Shown here piece after piece: positions 1-10,027 of a DNA stretch of 64,000 nucleotides. This DNA is from Entonaema liquescens. Its lineage: Eukaryota > Ascomycota > Sordariomycetes > Xylariales > Xylariaceae. The stretch covers positions 2,418,001-2,482,000 of the forward strand of contig CADCSX010000003.1 of NCBI GenBank assembly GCA_902805475.1, given 5' to 3'. How positions within the stretch are numbered: the stretch's first letter is position 1; each line of letters starts with the position of its first letter. The position numbers were made by a program, and so were the translations under genes. The notes under the pieces are model-generated. The model did no database searches. It was given only the letters and a program-made list of their open reading frames with translations, and was not told the origin of the DNA.

Positions 1-1206
1 AACCTACCGCGATACAATAGTCGGGATTCCATCTGGTTCTTTTTACAGTGTATTCAGGATTACACTCGATATGCCCCAGATGGGGTGAGCCTCCTCACAC
101 GAAAGGTGAAACGGCGCTTTTTACCATACGATGATGTGTGGTTTGACTCGGACGATCCACGGGCATACTCAACGGAGAGTCTGATACAGGACGTTATCCA
201 AGAGGCGCTGCAACGTCATGCAACTGGGCTGAAATTCCGCGAAGCCAATGCAGGACCGAGTATTGACTCACAGATGCGTGACGAGGGTTTCAATATCGAG
301 GTCAATGTAGATTGGTCAAATGGCATTATCTTTGGCGGCAATCAGTTCAACTGCGGTACCTGGATGGATAAGATGGGCGAGAGCGAGCGTGCCGGTTCAA
401 AGGGCATTCCCGGTACCCCTCGTGATGGTGCTGCTGTTGAGATTACCGGTTTACTTTACAGTACCCTAAATTGGTTGGACAAGCTTAATGCGGAAGGCAA
501 ATATCCGTACAAGGGCGTGACAAAATCTGATGGCACTGAGATCACTTTCTCAGCTTGGGCGGATTTACTCAAGTCGAATTTCGAACGCTGCTACTACGTG
601 CCTGTCAACCCGTCAGATGACACTCAATATGATGTAAATCCAAAGGTTGTCAACCGACGTGGCATTTACAAGGATCTTTACCGTTCCGGGAAAGAGTACG
701 AAGACTACCAGCTGCGGCCTAACTTCACCATCGCCATGACTGTCGCTCCGGACCTCTTCGACCAAGAGCATGCCTTGAGCGCTCTTGTTTTAGCAGACAA
801 GGTCCTGCGCGGACCGACCGGAATGGCTACGCTCGACCCCTCGGACCTAAATTATCGTCCGTACTATATAAATAGCGAGGATTCAACTGACTTCGCTACC
901 TCGAAAGGCCGTAACTATCACCAGGGCCCCGAGTGGCTTTGGCCAACGGGATTCTTCCTACGCGCCCTGTTGAAGTTCGATCTCAAGCGACGCGATACCC
1001 CGCATGGACGTGTCGAAGCGTTCCAGCAGGTCACAAGGCGACTGGGTGGTTGCAAGGAGATGATCAAGAAGAGCCCATGGGCTGGACTGACTGAGCTCAC
1101 GCAGAAGAATGGTGAACATTGTAACGACTCGAGTCCCACGCAGGCCTGGAGCTCGGGATGTCTTATCGACCTGTATATGGACGCCGCCGATTATGGCATG
1201 GAGTAA
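1..1206 (+). CDS. GDB1: Glycogen debranching enzyme, C-terminal part (truncated by window edge)
   Basis: The frame is open from the first base of the window to a stop at 1206, so the gene begins upstream. The first residues (RYNSRDSIWFFLQCIQDY) and the later GIIFGGNQFNCGTWMDKMG and PEWLWPTGFFLRA segments belong to the amylo-alpha-1,6-glucosidase (GH133-like) half of eukaryotic glycogen debranching enzyme. In this bifunctional cytosolic enzyme the N-terminal half moves maltosyl units (4-alpha-glucanotransferase) and this half hydrolyses the remaining alpha-1,6 glucose at branch points. About 400 residues are present of a protein usually near 1,500. No intron is seen in this part, and it ends with the usual family C terminus followed by an AT-rich 3' flank. 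Identification is by recognised family motifs; the missing transferase half lies outside the window. Confidence 0.95.
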   Translation, partial: NLPRYNSRDSIWFFLQCIQDYTRYAPDGVSLLTRKVKRRFLPYDDVWFDSDDPRAYSTESLIQDVIQEALQRHATGLKFREANAGPSIDSQMRDEGFNIEVNVDWSNGIIFGGNQFNCGTWMDKMGESERAGSKGIPGTPRDGAAVEITGLLYSTLNWLDKLNAEGKYPYKGVTKSDGTEITFSAWADLLKSNFERCYYVPVNPSDDTQYDVNPKVVNRRGIYKDLYRSGKEYEDYQLRPNFTIAMTVAPDLFDQEHALSALVLADKVLRGPTGMATLDPSDLNYRPYYINSEDSTDFATSKGRNYHQGPEWLWPTGFFLRALLKFDLKRRDTPHGRVEAFQQVTRRLGGCKEMIKKSPWAGLTELTQKNGEHCNDSSPTQAWSSGCLIDLYMDAADYGME

Positions 1207-2538
1207 TTGATGCTTTCATCTTGAATAGCCGTAGAATCGGCATATTTTGTTGGCAAATACGCAAGATTGGGAGGGAATTTGAAAAGCACCGTCTGCTTTG
1301 CATCACGACTAAGGAAAAATCCCTTAGGCGGTTAGATACTAGAAGACTCGGATATACGTCGAGGGATACAGGCCCAGGTTCGGTTTATACTTAACTATTT
1401 ACATATCATATCCTAAGGTTGGATAAGATAAGATGAGATGAGATACGTAGATACATACACGAATACGTGGATACGAAATACGAAATATGAGTTTTTACAA
1501 GATCGTTACATTTGTTTTTATCGTCCTAGCCTATCCAATATTTCCCCTTTAGGTCCGAACAAGCCGTCGCTTCGTAGCTGGGTTAAACAAAACGTATTTG
1601 AAATGAAGCATTAGGCTATTGAAATAGCCCTGACGCTAGCTCCGTCCCGTACCTCAGATGGCGGGAAGGCCGTGTGCTATTTACTCGTAAAACCGCGACC
1701 GTGCGGCCTATATGTCGTACGTTCTATGGCCTTTTAGAAAAAAGGGGTATCGGGAGCCGCTTGAACTCAACCCGCTTAGTGAGACGGAGTACTAAGCTGA
1801 CAAATATTACTAGGATAGAAGATATTATTAGGATTGTAGAAATTTTGATATCAATCGACTATGCAAAAGGAAAATCAGGAAAGCGAGTCACAGTGAACTA
1901 AGGTAGTGAATACTTATTCGACATCGTTATTAGTAACTTGGTGAAAGTATTTGGTGTTACAATAGTATATTTGTTCATGTGAGGCAAGCCGCCTGGGCGG
2001 CCAAGCGAGAAGCAGGACATGATAATTCAAGAAGTGAGAATGAATACAAAAACAATGTATGACATTGGTCTTTGTACATAATTAGTATTGATTCGCGGGT
2101 TTCGATGTGTAGAGAAGAACCAGAACAATATCTCAACAATGCCCATTCATCGTTCCAGCGAGAAGACAGCTAACACACACCTATGCTTTAGTCTTCTCCT
2201 TCTCATATATCTCCCGCTTAAATCGGGACTGTAAAAAAATGATATCAAACCATCCAATGCTGCCCAACTCAGTTCCTTGTCTATCCAGATCAATCCCCAC
2301 GCCTGCCTATTCAAGAAAAGGACAATGGGAGCCCGCATTGGTATAAAGTTTACCAAGATCACCCTTCCAACCTTAACGCCCATAATGTGGAATTCGGAAT
2401 CGATGATGCAAAGGAATAGCCCCACAGCTGTAGGACTAGTATAGTAGATAACGTGTGGTAGGAACAGTACCATATCCGCATCTAAAAGGAGTGTCGTATG
2501 AATGGTATAGGACTACCATTTCGTTAATTTTGTGTAGG
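1207..2538. other. Intergenic, convergent gene ends
   Basis: The region lies between the 3' ends of the debranching enzyme and of the cysteine-rich membrane protein. It holds a short run of degenerate GATACG-type units around 1440-1490. Open frames here (for example 1674-1901) are short, have no recognisable family and show no splice logic. I see no gene. Confidence 0.5.
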
Positions 2539-3262
2539 TCATGTTCGTGAGGTAACGGTCCACTTCTTGCGTTCCTTCTTTGGTTTTTCGGTATATCCAG
2601 CACCTCCAGAGCCTGACATAAACATACCTGGATTGGAGTAAGTACTGTCTCTCGCGCCGGGACCAACCAGATTGCCTTGTGTGTTGATCGCGATATTGCT
2701 AGGAAGACCCTTGCCAAGCTCGTACATTCGATCCTTCTTTCGTAGGTATTTGCGACGCCATATGCAAGCTCCAATCCAGATACCTATGATACCGACAACG
2801 ACAATAACTATCATGACAACCCATTTCCAATGCGTTGAAATCCTGGAAAACTAGAGTCAGACTTCCGAATAAGCCAAGACGTTGTCAGTGAGGCAACTTA
2901 CCAGTCTCCGCCGCCGCTATTGCTTCCTGAACCCGCGGCACTTGTTCCTGTGCCTGTCGACGATGAAGACGACGTGGTAGCTGCAGCCTTTTCATTACAG
3001 AAACTTGTGAACCAGCCTTGTATACTCGATAGACCCGCGTTATCGCCAGTACAAGCGGTATCGCAAACTCCAGATGCGCCCTGTTTAAACGGCTGGAGAC
3101 TGTCGTAGGCACAAAAGCAGGTGTCGTAGGTATTTTCATCGCCGGCTGGAGCTGCAGGAGGCACACAAGCGCCATTCGCATCGTAAAGAGGGCCACATTT
3201 GACCGCGCACGAAGGCAAGGACTGGAAGGGTACTATCGTTGTTACTGGGGGCGTTGCTTGAG
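2539..3262 (-). CDS. Cysteine-rich, Ser/Thr-rich single-pass membrane protein (N terminus unresolved)
   Basis: Two exons can be joined: 2902-3262 and 2539-2842, with donor GTAAGT read leftwards from 2901 and an acceptor next to 2842. The ectodomain starts around AQATPPVTTIVPFQ and contains eight regularly spaced cysteines (SCAVKCGPL, DTCFCAYD, GVCDTACTG, FTSFC). It then has a Ser/Thr/Gly-rich stalk, one membrane span (VVMIVIVVVGIIGIWIGACI), a basic stop-transfer WRRKYLRKK and a Gly-rich cytosolic tail. The eight-cysteine ectodomain resembles CFEM-like fungal surface proteins, but I cannot assign a named family. An acceptor (ATCAG) at 3263-3264 implies an upstream exon with the start codon and signal peptide. 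I tested the ATGs upstream and none gives an in-frame signal peptide, so the 5' end stays open. Confidence 0.7.
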
Positions 3263-4955
3263 CTGATGATATTTGTTAGTTAGGGAGGACATTGGACGAG
3301 AAGGCTTTTGGCTAATTCTTCAGAGCAAAACGAGGGAGCATACCCATAATGAGGTGCAAATGCGAGATGCCGAAATATATTGGACGTAAGGATAATCAAC
3401 TGTATTAGGCCTGATTGATGAAAAAGGCTGGCGATTCTCGTCGAAAATTCCGACCCGTAGTTATGGAAGTACACAATGCTTCACCCTCTAGTATTCAACG
3501 GAATACAGCAACAGAACGGATATTGTACTATTCACAGTCCGGAACCACCAAGTTTCCTGATCACTAATCCAAACTGTTTATACAATTATACTTGGTCGGT
3601 CTGATACGAAAGATTCGATTATCGCTAGGGTGACAATATGAAAGTTGTCGAAGACTGTAGACAAGTCAAAATGGGTAAAACCCAGATTCGGCAAATCGGC
3701 AAAGGGTTCGTTGCGTCTATTGCAGGGTGCAAAAAGAACGAAGGAAATCGTCTCTTGGCGGTCGTATTCTCTTTTTTTTTTTTTTTTTTTTTTCAATTCT
3801 GCGACATATTCGCGTTTAATTTCTTCCTCCAAATTGTATCAAACGAACGTGGTGGATCGCGGTGTTGGATTATTTTGATTGCGTGTAAGTGCTTGTCGCG
3901 GGGAAAGGGTTGAAGAATGGAGAAGAAAGGAATGAATGAAAAGGTAGGGAGTGAATGGAGCAAATGGGAGCAAATGGAGCAAATGTGGTATTGGCGAATG
4001 AATCTAGATCTGCGAGTGTGACCTATGAACGGAACCTATGGAGGGAGGTAAAATGGCGCGGGACTGCGACCAACGGCTAGAATTGGACAAGAACAAGAGA
4101 AGAAAAAAAAAAAAGGTGTAAACCTTGAATCTGTCAGCCAAGCACGGAAAACGGCTCGAATCGCTTGGGTTGTCTGGATCGTGCCAGATTAAGTGAAGGT
4201 ATGAAAATGGAAGACCCGCTAAAAAAGCAACGGACAGAACGGCGCTTCGGCGCAATGAAGCTAGTGGCTGCTGACTAGCTGTTGTGACTAGCTGTTGCAT
4301 GTCAGCTCGCACTTCCTGACACGAAGTCACCATACACACCGTGGTATGAGTAGTACATAGTGACAAGTATCTTTTTCATCGTAATTGTACGACAATTCTA
4401 AACTTAACATGGTATGTAGGTCAGTAACTTCGCTGCAGGTTCCCGTTATGATTTCCCAGGCAGTTCAATTTGCCTGCCTAAGGTAAGCGACAATGGTAAC
4501 ACACGTTGCATCATTTTCCATGTATCTCGAACATCCGAGGGAAGTTCCAGTCGCCATATTCAAATTTTCATCTCGAATACACGCTCTGCGTACCGAAGAC
4601 ATGGGGGTAGCATGGAATAAGAAGGTTGGGCTAATTATATCCATAAGGAGTCCCAGCTTCCTGAAGATCATCTAGATCTACATACACTACCTTATGTACG
4701 TAACGTATGTAGACAGTAAAGTAAGCTGGGTCCAAAAAATCATTCCTTCCGAATACATAAGTACATAAGTATTAGGTGTATTAGGTAAAATACATGTATC
4801 TAAATAAGGTAAGTCGCGAAATAATTATCAATAATCTTGGTACATATCTGCACGTGAAAGCAGGTACCGTATAATAGTTATTATTTATTTTCAATGTTCC
4901 CCATGGAATGTGACCGCGTCATGCATAACTCGCTCCCTTTGCTCATTGGAGCATT
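3263..4955. other. Intergenic, probable 5' region of the membrane protein
   Basis: The stretch probably holds the missing first exon and promoter of the gene ending at 2539. It includes a 22-base T tract (3772-3793), a short A tract near 4104, and two near-copies of GACTAGCTGTTG at about 4273 and 4288. Short open frames (3638-3913, 4004-4366, 4465-4671) have low-complexity or shadow-like translations and no recognised domain. Confidence 0.4.
3772..3793. repeat. Poly-T tract (T22)
   Basis: An uninterrupted run of 22 T lies in intergenic DNA. On the minus strand it is an A22 tract upstream of the cysteine-rich membrane protein gene, so it may be promoter poly(dA:dT) or simply a slippage tract. 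Confidence 0.9.
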
Positions 4956-5309
4956 ATGGATTTATGGATGTTGAAAGTTGGATGCATATGCTTACCTGCT
5001 ATGGTTCCAAGAGCTCTCTCTCCTGTTTTCCTCATTGCCAAGCGACTGCCAAGAGACTACCAAGTAACTGCCAATACAAATATTGATCCAGACAAAGTAT
5101 ATTTCAGTGTCGAACATAGAGTTTGGCCATATGTCACACCTTTTGATAAGGTTATTATGGAAGTTTCCGGTTGCCGATTCCCGACTGACAAGAGAATACC
5201 AAGGCCAGGCAGTCTCGTGTTCTGGAGATTTGAACCTTCCAGCTTGCTAGCTCTAGCCGTTTTAGAAGCAGTGGTTCACAGTATCACTAAAACTAAACGT
5301 CAAAAATAA
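4956..5309 (+). CDS. Doubtful small ORF whose 3' end lies in a transposon terminus
   Basis: The open frame codes for 117 residues with no family I recognise. Its last ten or so codons are inside the left inverted end of the MITE at 5279-5898. If the element and one copy of its 9-bp duplication are removed in thought, the frame would instead run from GTGGTTCA into the bases after 5907 and stop about nine codons later. So if this was ever a gene, the insertion replaced its C terminus. Composition resembles neighbouring unique DNA and no introns are evident. It may equally be a chance frame. Confidence 0.2.
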   Translation: MDLWMLKVGCICLPAMVPRALSPVFLIAKRLPRDYQVTANTNIDPDKVYFSVEHRVWPYVTPFDKVIMEVSGCRFPTDKRIPRPGSLVFWRFEPSSLLALAVLEAVVHSITKTKRQK

Positions 5310-5898
5310 TAAAACTAAACCCCATCCACTTTCGAAGCTACTATAACCACAATAAGCCACTACCATAAGCCACCACCAACCATTACAACCACCATAACTA
5401 CCGTAACCACCGTAACCATTACAACTATTAAAATTATTATAATTATTATTAAAATATATTTAATAAATTAATATATTAAATATTTAAAATAATATATATT
5501 TAATAAATATTATTAAAATAAATATATAATTACGTAATATAATTATATATATATTTTATAATTTTTTTATTTTTTATAATTTTAAAATTTAAAATTTAAT
5601 TATATAAAAATATAAATAAAATAAAATATTTTAATATAAATTTTTAATATTTTTTAAATAATTTTATAATATTTTTTTTTATATATATATAATTTATTTA
5701 ATTTTTATTTAAATTTATTTTATAAATTTTTTTTAAAAAAATTATTATTATAATACGAGTAAAATATATGCGTATAACGCGAACGGGTTATTTTTAATAG
5801 TTGAAATCGTTATAATTGTGGCTTTAATAGCTCATGTCACGTGAAAAGTGGATGGGGTTTAATTTTATTATTTTTAACGTTTAGTTTTAGTGATACTG
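5279..5898. mobile_element. Mutator-like MITE with 54-bp TIRs and 9-bp target duplication, AT-rich core
   Basis: The ends 5279-5332 and 5845-5898 are inverted copies, 52 of 54 positions identical, starting CAGTATCACTAAAAC. Both mismatches are C versus T, which is what RIP would leave. The element is flanked on both sides by AGTGGTTCA (5270-5278 and 5899-5907), a perfect 9-bp duplication. Long TIRs plus a 9-bp duplication are typical of Mutator-like elements. There is no transposase. Inside, 5336-5420 is a G-free CCA/CCATAA-rich strip, and about 5420-5750 is almost pure A+T. At 620 bp it is non-autonomous. Family name is inference from TIR and duplication length. Confidence 0.88.
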
Positions 5899-5973
5899 AG
5901 TGGTTCAAGTACTAGCGCTTAGCTTAGGAGAGTAGCTTATACTGCCTACTTCGGAATAGCGCATGTATCGAAA

Positions 5974-6253
5974 TACACCTCCGCCAGGATGGTAAACGTT
6001 AAAGGCTCCACCGTTCCATACTTTATCAACGAGTACGTTCCGCAAGTAACTTATAAGCCAATTTTTATAAAGGAAGTACGCAATACCTTATTTCAATCTT
6101 GGTATTGTGGCTCGTGCGAAGAAAAATATCTTGAAGATTCTAGATCAGCAAGTAACGAGCAAAGGATTTCCCATATAAAATACCTTAGCAGCTACCTACA
6201 ATAAAGTATGGAACGGTGGAGCCTCTAACGTTTACCATCCTGGCGGAGGTGTA
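5974..6253. mobile_element. 280-bp MITE with 53-bp inverted ends flanked by TA
   Basis: The ends 5974-6026 and 6201-6253 are inverted repeats with one mismatch (A versus G) in 53 positions. The element reads TA-CACCTCCGCCAGG at the left and CCTGGCGGAGGTG-TA at the right, so a TA dinucleotide is present at both borders, as expected for Tc1/mariner-type insertion. The 174-bp centre holds no transposase. The 71-codon open frame at 5989-6204 lies wholly inside and is an accident of the repeat. The near-identical ends suggest it is much less decayed than its neighbour. Confidence 0.85.
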
Positions 6254-6254
6254 A

Positions 6255-6343
6255 TGCCCCGGAAGAGTAAATGAAGTGAGGACCAACGACACAATCGCCT
6301 TTATGCCGTATCGTAAAAACTTACATCAAACCCTTCCGGGGCA
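6255..6343. repeat. Small inverted repeat, 11-bp ends
   Basis: TGCCCCGGAAG at 6255-6265 is repeated in perfect inverse as CTTCCGGGGCA at 6333-6343, with weak further pairing inside. It lies one base beyond the 280-bp MITE. It could be a remnant of another tiny DNA element or a hairpin. There is no clear target duplication. Confidence 0.5.
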
Positions 6344-6477
6344 CTATTTCGATAATACGACAGTGCTACCTAGCATTATATGAATATGTGTAATCGCCCA
6401 GTTGATTAGAACTGAGCTCGTATGCTCGAATATATGCTTCTGTGTTGAAGTCGATGCCTATGTGGCTCCTATTAACA

Positions 6478-7758
6478 TTACAACGTCCTTGAAAGTCCCC
6501 TTTGGAGTTGCCATTTACGTCGTTCCCTAGCCCGACGTATTAGGTCATAGTGTTCGTCTTCCAGAACGATGATATCTTTGTAAGTATACTTTTTAAACTG
6601 TTCATATGATACCGTTGACCACTCCGCACATCGAACCCTACGATAAGCCTCATGTCTTTCACCATTGATGACAAAGTTTGCACCCATCACAGGTTCAAGA
6701 TAGATTAAGGGGAATTCCCATCGGCCTGATGCTTGAACTTCGCACGAAATCACAGCAGGAACTTCTGCATCACGAAGCCGTTCCCCAGACACGCGCTCAC
6801 CAGTTTTCTGATTGTCAGTCCCCCTTTGAGCATCAATACCCAAGCAAATAGTGAGCCCGGCATTTGTCATCGAGTAGGAAGTCACCATCTCGAGCGGCCC
6901 TAATGCTAGAGGAGGGACATCTCTAAAATCAGCCGGGGATCGAGCAAGGAGCCCATTGCTTTCATAGTCACCACGCCATGCAAAGAGAGTCATGTCAAAA
7001 GACGTTCGCATGATTTCGAGTTGTAACCGCCTGAACGCATTTCTGGCCCCTTCACCATATAAGACAGGCATACTAACATCGAAAAGACCTGCGAGACAAT
7101 AGGCAATATCTTCTTCCCGCGTCGTTTGTCGCTTTGATGCCCATTTCATACGCTCGCCAACGCAGATATTACGCAACAGATTTCTATCTTCCAGCATTAT
7201 TCTGCTAATTCCCGCAGATTCGGAAATGATATCGAGCAGATCATCCCCGTCCTCAATCTCAGACCAATCTGAGGTGAAGAATGATCGCCGTGCAGGTGCG
7301 ACCAGTTCTTGTAATGTCCATCCTCTCGTTGCCCAGCGGGTTGTCCGTACCCTAGCAAGTAGTTCTTCTCGTGTGATTGCTTTTGGCATCGACGGTGAGT
7401 TTTCTGCTTCGTCACTATACTTGTGCACATCTTCAAGATATATAAAACATAATGCGGAGTCATAGTAGTATCTGTACATGGAATTAATTGCTTCAGATAA
7501 TTCGGCGCTGTTACGTTTGTCGATACAGCATGTGTCTATCCATGCGTACGTATATCCATGTGCCAGCGCCGCCTTACAGAAACGCACCGTCTTTTCCCAT
7601 CCAGCTTTGCCTTGGATAGCTGCCCGGTCCCCTTGTAACTCATGGAAAAGGACCTCGTCGGGTCCCCATGCATGTGATAGAATAGCATATGAAAGCTTTT
7701 GAACTTGGGTCTCGTTGAAATATTCGAGAGTGAACTTCTCGGTGTTCAAAAGCCACAT
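6478..7758 (-). CDS. HET-domain protein (heterokaryon incompatibility family)
   Basis: Intronless, 426 residues. The HET domain (about residues 20-190) shows its hallmark blocks in order: YAILSHAWG, YAWIDTCCIDKRN near residue 92, and RGWTLQELVAP near residue 145. A further conserved segment of this fungal subfamily follows (KRQTTREEDIAYCLAGLFDV, then MPVLYGEG and an AFRRLQ helix). No NACHT, WD40 or ankyrin repeats follow, so it is a stand-alone HET protein and not a full HET-D/E type STAND receptor. HET domains trigger cell death after fusion of unlike hyphae or related recognition. The start at 7758 begins MWLLNTEKFTLEYF, the usual opening of this family. It lies beside a nest of small transposons, a common setting for such genes. 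Family assignment is secure; the recognition partner is unknown. Confidence 0.93.
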   Translation of the reverse strand: MWLLNTEKFTLEYFNETQVQKLSYAILSHAWGPDEVLFHELQGDRAAIQGKAGWEKTVRFCKAALAHGYTYAWIDTCCIDKRNSAELSEAINSMYRYYYDSALCFIYLEDVHKYSDEAENSPSMPKAITREELLARVRTTRWATRGWTLQELVAPARRSFFTSDWSEIEDGDDLLDIISESAGISRIMLEDRNLLRNICVGERMKWASKRQTTREEDIAYCLAGLFDVSMPVLYGEGARNAFRRLQLEIMRTSFDMTLFAWRGDYESNGLLARSPADFRDVPPLALGPLEMVTSYSMTNAGLTICLGIDAQRGTDNQKTGERVSGERLRDAEVPAVISCEVQASGRWEFPLIYLEPVMGANFVINGERHEAYRRVRCAEWSTVSYEQFKKYTYKDIIVLEDEHYDLIRRARERRKWQLQRGLSRTL

Positions 7759-8271
7759 CAGATCGACGTGAAGGAAGTTATAAGCAAAATAATTCGAAAT
7801 TTAAGTTCTATATATATAGATATATATCATACGTACATGCATAGCTACCACCACGTTCGAAAACTTCTTTTCTGGATTCTGCCTACCTCAACCGCCTTTT
7901 GCTGCAGACATTAAGTGCGGATCCTCCAATAATAAGTGTAAATCAATTAGAGATTACATCATATAGGCCACAGATTTAAATCAAGCTTACATTCTCGTCA
8001 TCTTTTAGGATGTGGTGTAACTCCAGTCCTGGTCGGGATTTCAGTGGTGTATATGTGCGACTATATCTAGAAATAGGGGTTCATCAATCAAAGGCAGCTA
8101 TATAATACAAAAGCGCCGTAACTAAAGCCGAGGCATAATTAGAGAAGCCTTCAGGAAACAATATAGTATAACATGCCTCGTACGCCCATATGGCCGAGTC
8201 CAGGCGAGTTGCTGATCTACGCACATCTAACACTGCCGCTGTGACCTAAATGCCGATACTACCACGTATAA
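7759..8271. other. Intergenic
   Basis: The stretch between the HET gene start and the end of the P450 gene is AT-rich, with TATATATAGATATATAT-type sequence near 7810-7830. I see no gene. Confidence 0.5.
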
Positions 8272-10027
8272 TCAGCCATCCTGCCCTTTATAATACCCCT
8301 CCGTTCTACGTCCAGCCGCGTCTAAACAGTCCCTTGTAGTAGTCGTGTCCCTAGGGATGAGTTTGACCTTAAAGTCCCTAGGGATTGCAACTAGTGCTGA
8401 CTTTATAGCGTTATAGTCCACATAGTCCGTATTGGGCGGCTCGGTTTCGCTCGCTACGATTTTATACGATGAAATAAGACGAACTAACGCAGCGTACAGG
8501 AGTCGAGATGCGATATATTGGCCGGAACAGGCGCGAGCCCCGGCTCCGAAGCTTAAGTGGCTAAGGCCGGCAGACTCCCGCTCCGTGGGTGGGTGAAGAC
8601 TCTTGAGCCATCGCTCCGGATCGAATTTGCTGGCGTTAGGCCCGAAGTGATCGGCATCTGGACAGTATGAGTGCGCGTATGTACGGTATGCATGTATATG
8701 CTCATCCGCGGAAACATTCTACTTACCGTGATTCCCTGCTTGGGCATTGATTAAGATCATCGTTTTAGGCGGGATGATAGCACCATTCCAATTCACCTCC
8801 GTGACTGTCTTCCGCGGAAGACTCATGGCACTGACGGTGTAATATCGCCCTGCTTCCTTGATTATAGCGTTGACATACGGAACCTTCTCCTGTGTATAAC
8901 AATCTTTCCAGGCATCACGGATATCTGGATAGTATCGCTTGATATCCTCATAAGCGCGGTCCTGCCATACCTGCCCTTCCTTGGTCGATAAGGACCCGAT
9001 GGCGGAAGTTAGGGTTCCAGGGATTGTCTCGAAACCACCCGAGACCAAAGACAGACAGATTGACGAAACTTCTACTCCGGTAAGCTTCGTCTCTTCGTCC
9101 TTCAAGATAGCAGCAGAGATACATGGTTTGTCGGTGCCTTGTTCTATCATATCTCGGACCTTGTCTAATAAAAGTTTCAAATACGCATCACGCCGCTCAC
9201 GCAACTCCTTGGAGCGAGCGTTCTTCTCATTATTCGGGAAGTACCTCAGAATTGGTACGTAGTCTTGCATGTTTTCCGACGCGCTGCGTAGGAGCGAGAT
9301 GGCCGAGCCGACGTAGAGGATCTCGCGGAGAAGGTCGTCGTAAACGGCGTCCATGCGGATCCCATAGCAGAGTGTTAATGTAGTATTAAGCGCGTATCGC
9401 TGAACATAAGGCCGCACGCTGATCTCGGTCTCTCCATTATGACTGTCCTTATAGAGATCCCGCAAGATGCAGTAGCTCTCTAAGTCAAACATAGGGTGGT
9501 ACCCTCTTAAGGCCGGCCTACTAAGAGCTGTCCCCGCAGCTTTACGCTTCTTGCTGCAGCTGTCATCCCAAGGCGAAGAGCCGATGGTGAACCCCTGAGT
9601 GCTACTGATAACCCCGTGGAATGTATAAAGCTTTGGCCTGTCAATAACTGCATTCTGGTGGCCTATTAACATCTTCCTACAATCATCAAACGAATTAACG
9701 ACTACAGCTCGGGTGTTTCCTAGTCTGATTTGAAATACGGAGTAATTGTGCTGGCGCCACCATTTCTCACAGACGCTGGCGTGGTCGTCACCAAGCTTGA
9801 GAAGGTGGCCGAATATTGGGACCGCACCGGGGATCTCCGGTATCCCCCTTATACGAGGAATATCTGTGCTGAATGCGATCTTTCTGGGTTCAGCAAAGCC
9901 TTTGGCAAAGGGTGTTTAAAGGGATCACTTACGATAAATAATACGTAGGATATTAGGACTATCACTATAGCGATGAGTATAGGCCCGGGTTTTGAAAGTC
10001 GGTAGCTAGGTCATATATAGTAGACAT
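8272..10027 (-). CDS. Cytochrome P450, CYP504 family (phenylacetate hydroxylase type), probable N-terminal frameshift
   Basis: Three exons are inferred: 9933-10027, 8727-9879 and 8272-8657. The protein has a membrane anchor, the proline hinge IPEIPGAVPIFGH, the oxygen-binding helix segment SGGFETIPGT, a KEAGRYY segment in the ExxR (K-helix) position, and the heme loop FGAGARACSG with the cysteine thiolate. Segments such as TFHGVISSTQGFTIGSSPWD and ILRYFPNNEKNARSKELR match fungal CYP504 enzymes, which hydroxylate phenylacetate or 3-hydroxyphenylacetate on the way to homogentisate; which of the two cannot be told here. The oddity is at the 5' end. The only suitable ATG (10027) runs out of frame after about 19 codons, while the hydrophobic anchor is read in another frame. 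The exon lengths sum to one base short of a multiple of three, so one lost base near 9981-9990 explains everything. It is either a pseudogene or a sequence error. Confidence 0.82.

Noticed and set aside
1674..1901. 75-codon frame in intergenic DNA
   Set aside because: No domain, no splice support, no family resemblance.
4004..4366. 120-codon minus-strand frame with a Phe run
   Set aside because: Low-complexity translation, upstream of the membrane protein gene; no in-frame junction to it was found.
5989..6204. 71-codon frame
   Set aside because: Lies entirely within the 280-bp MITE, partly in its TIRs.
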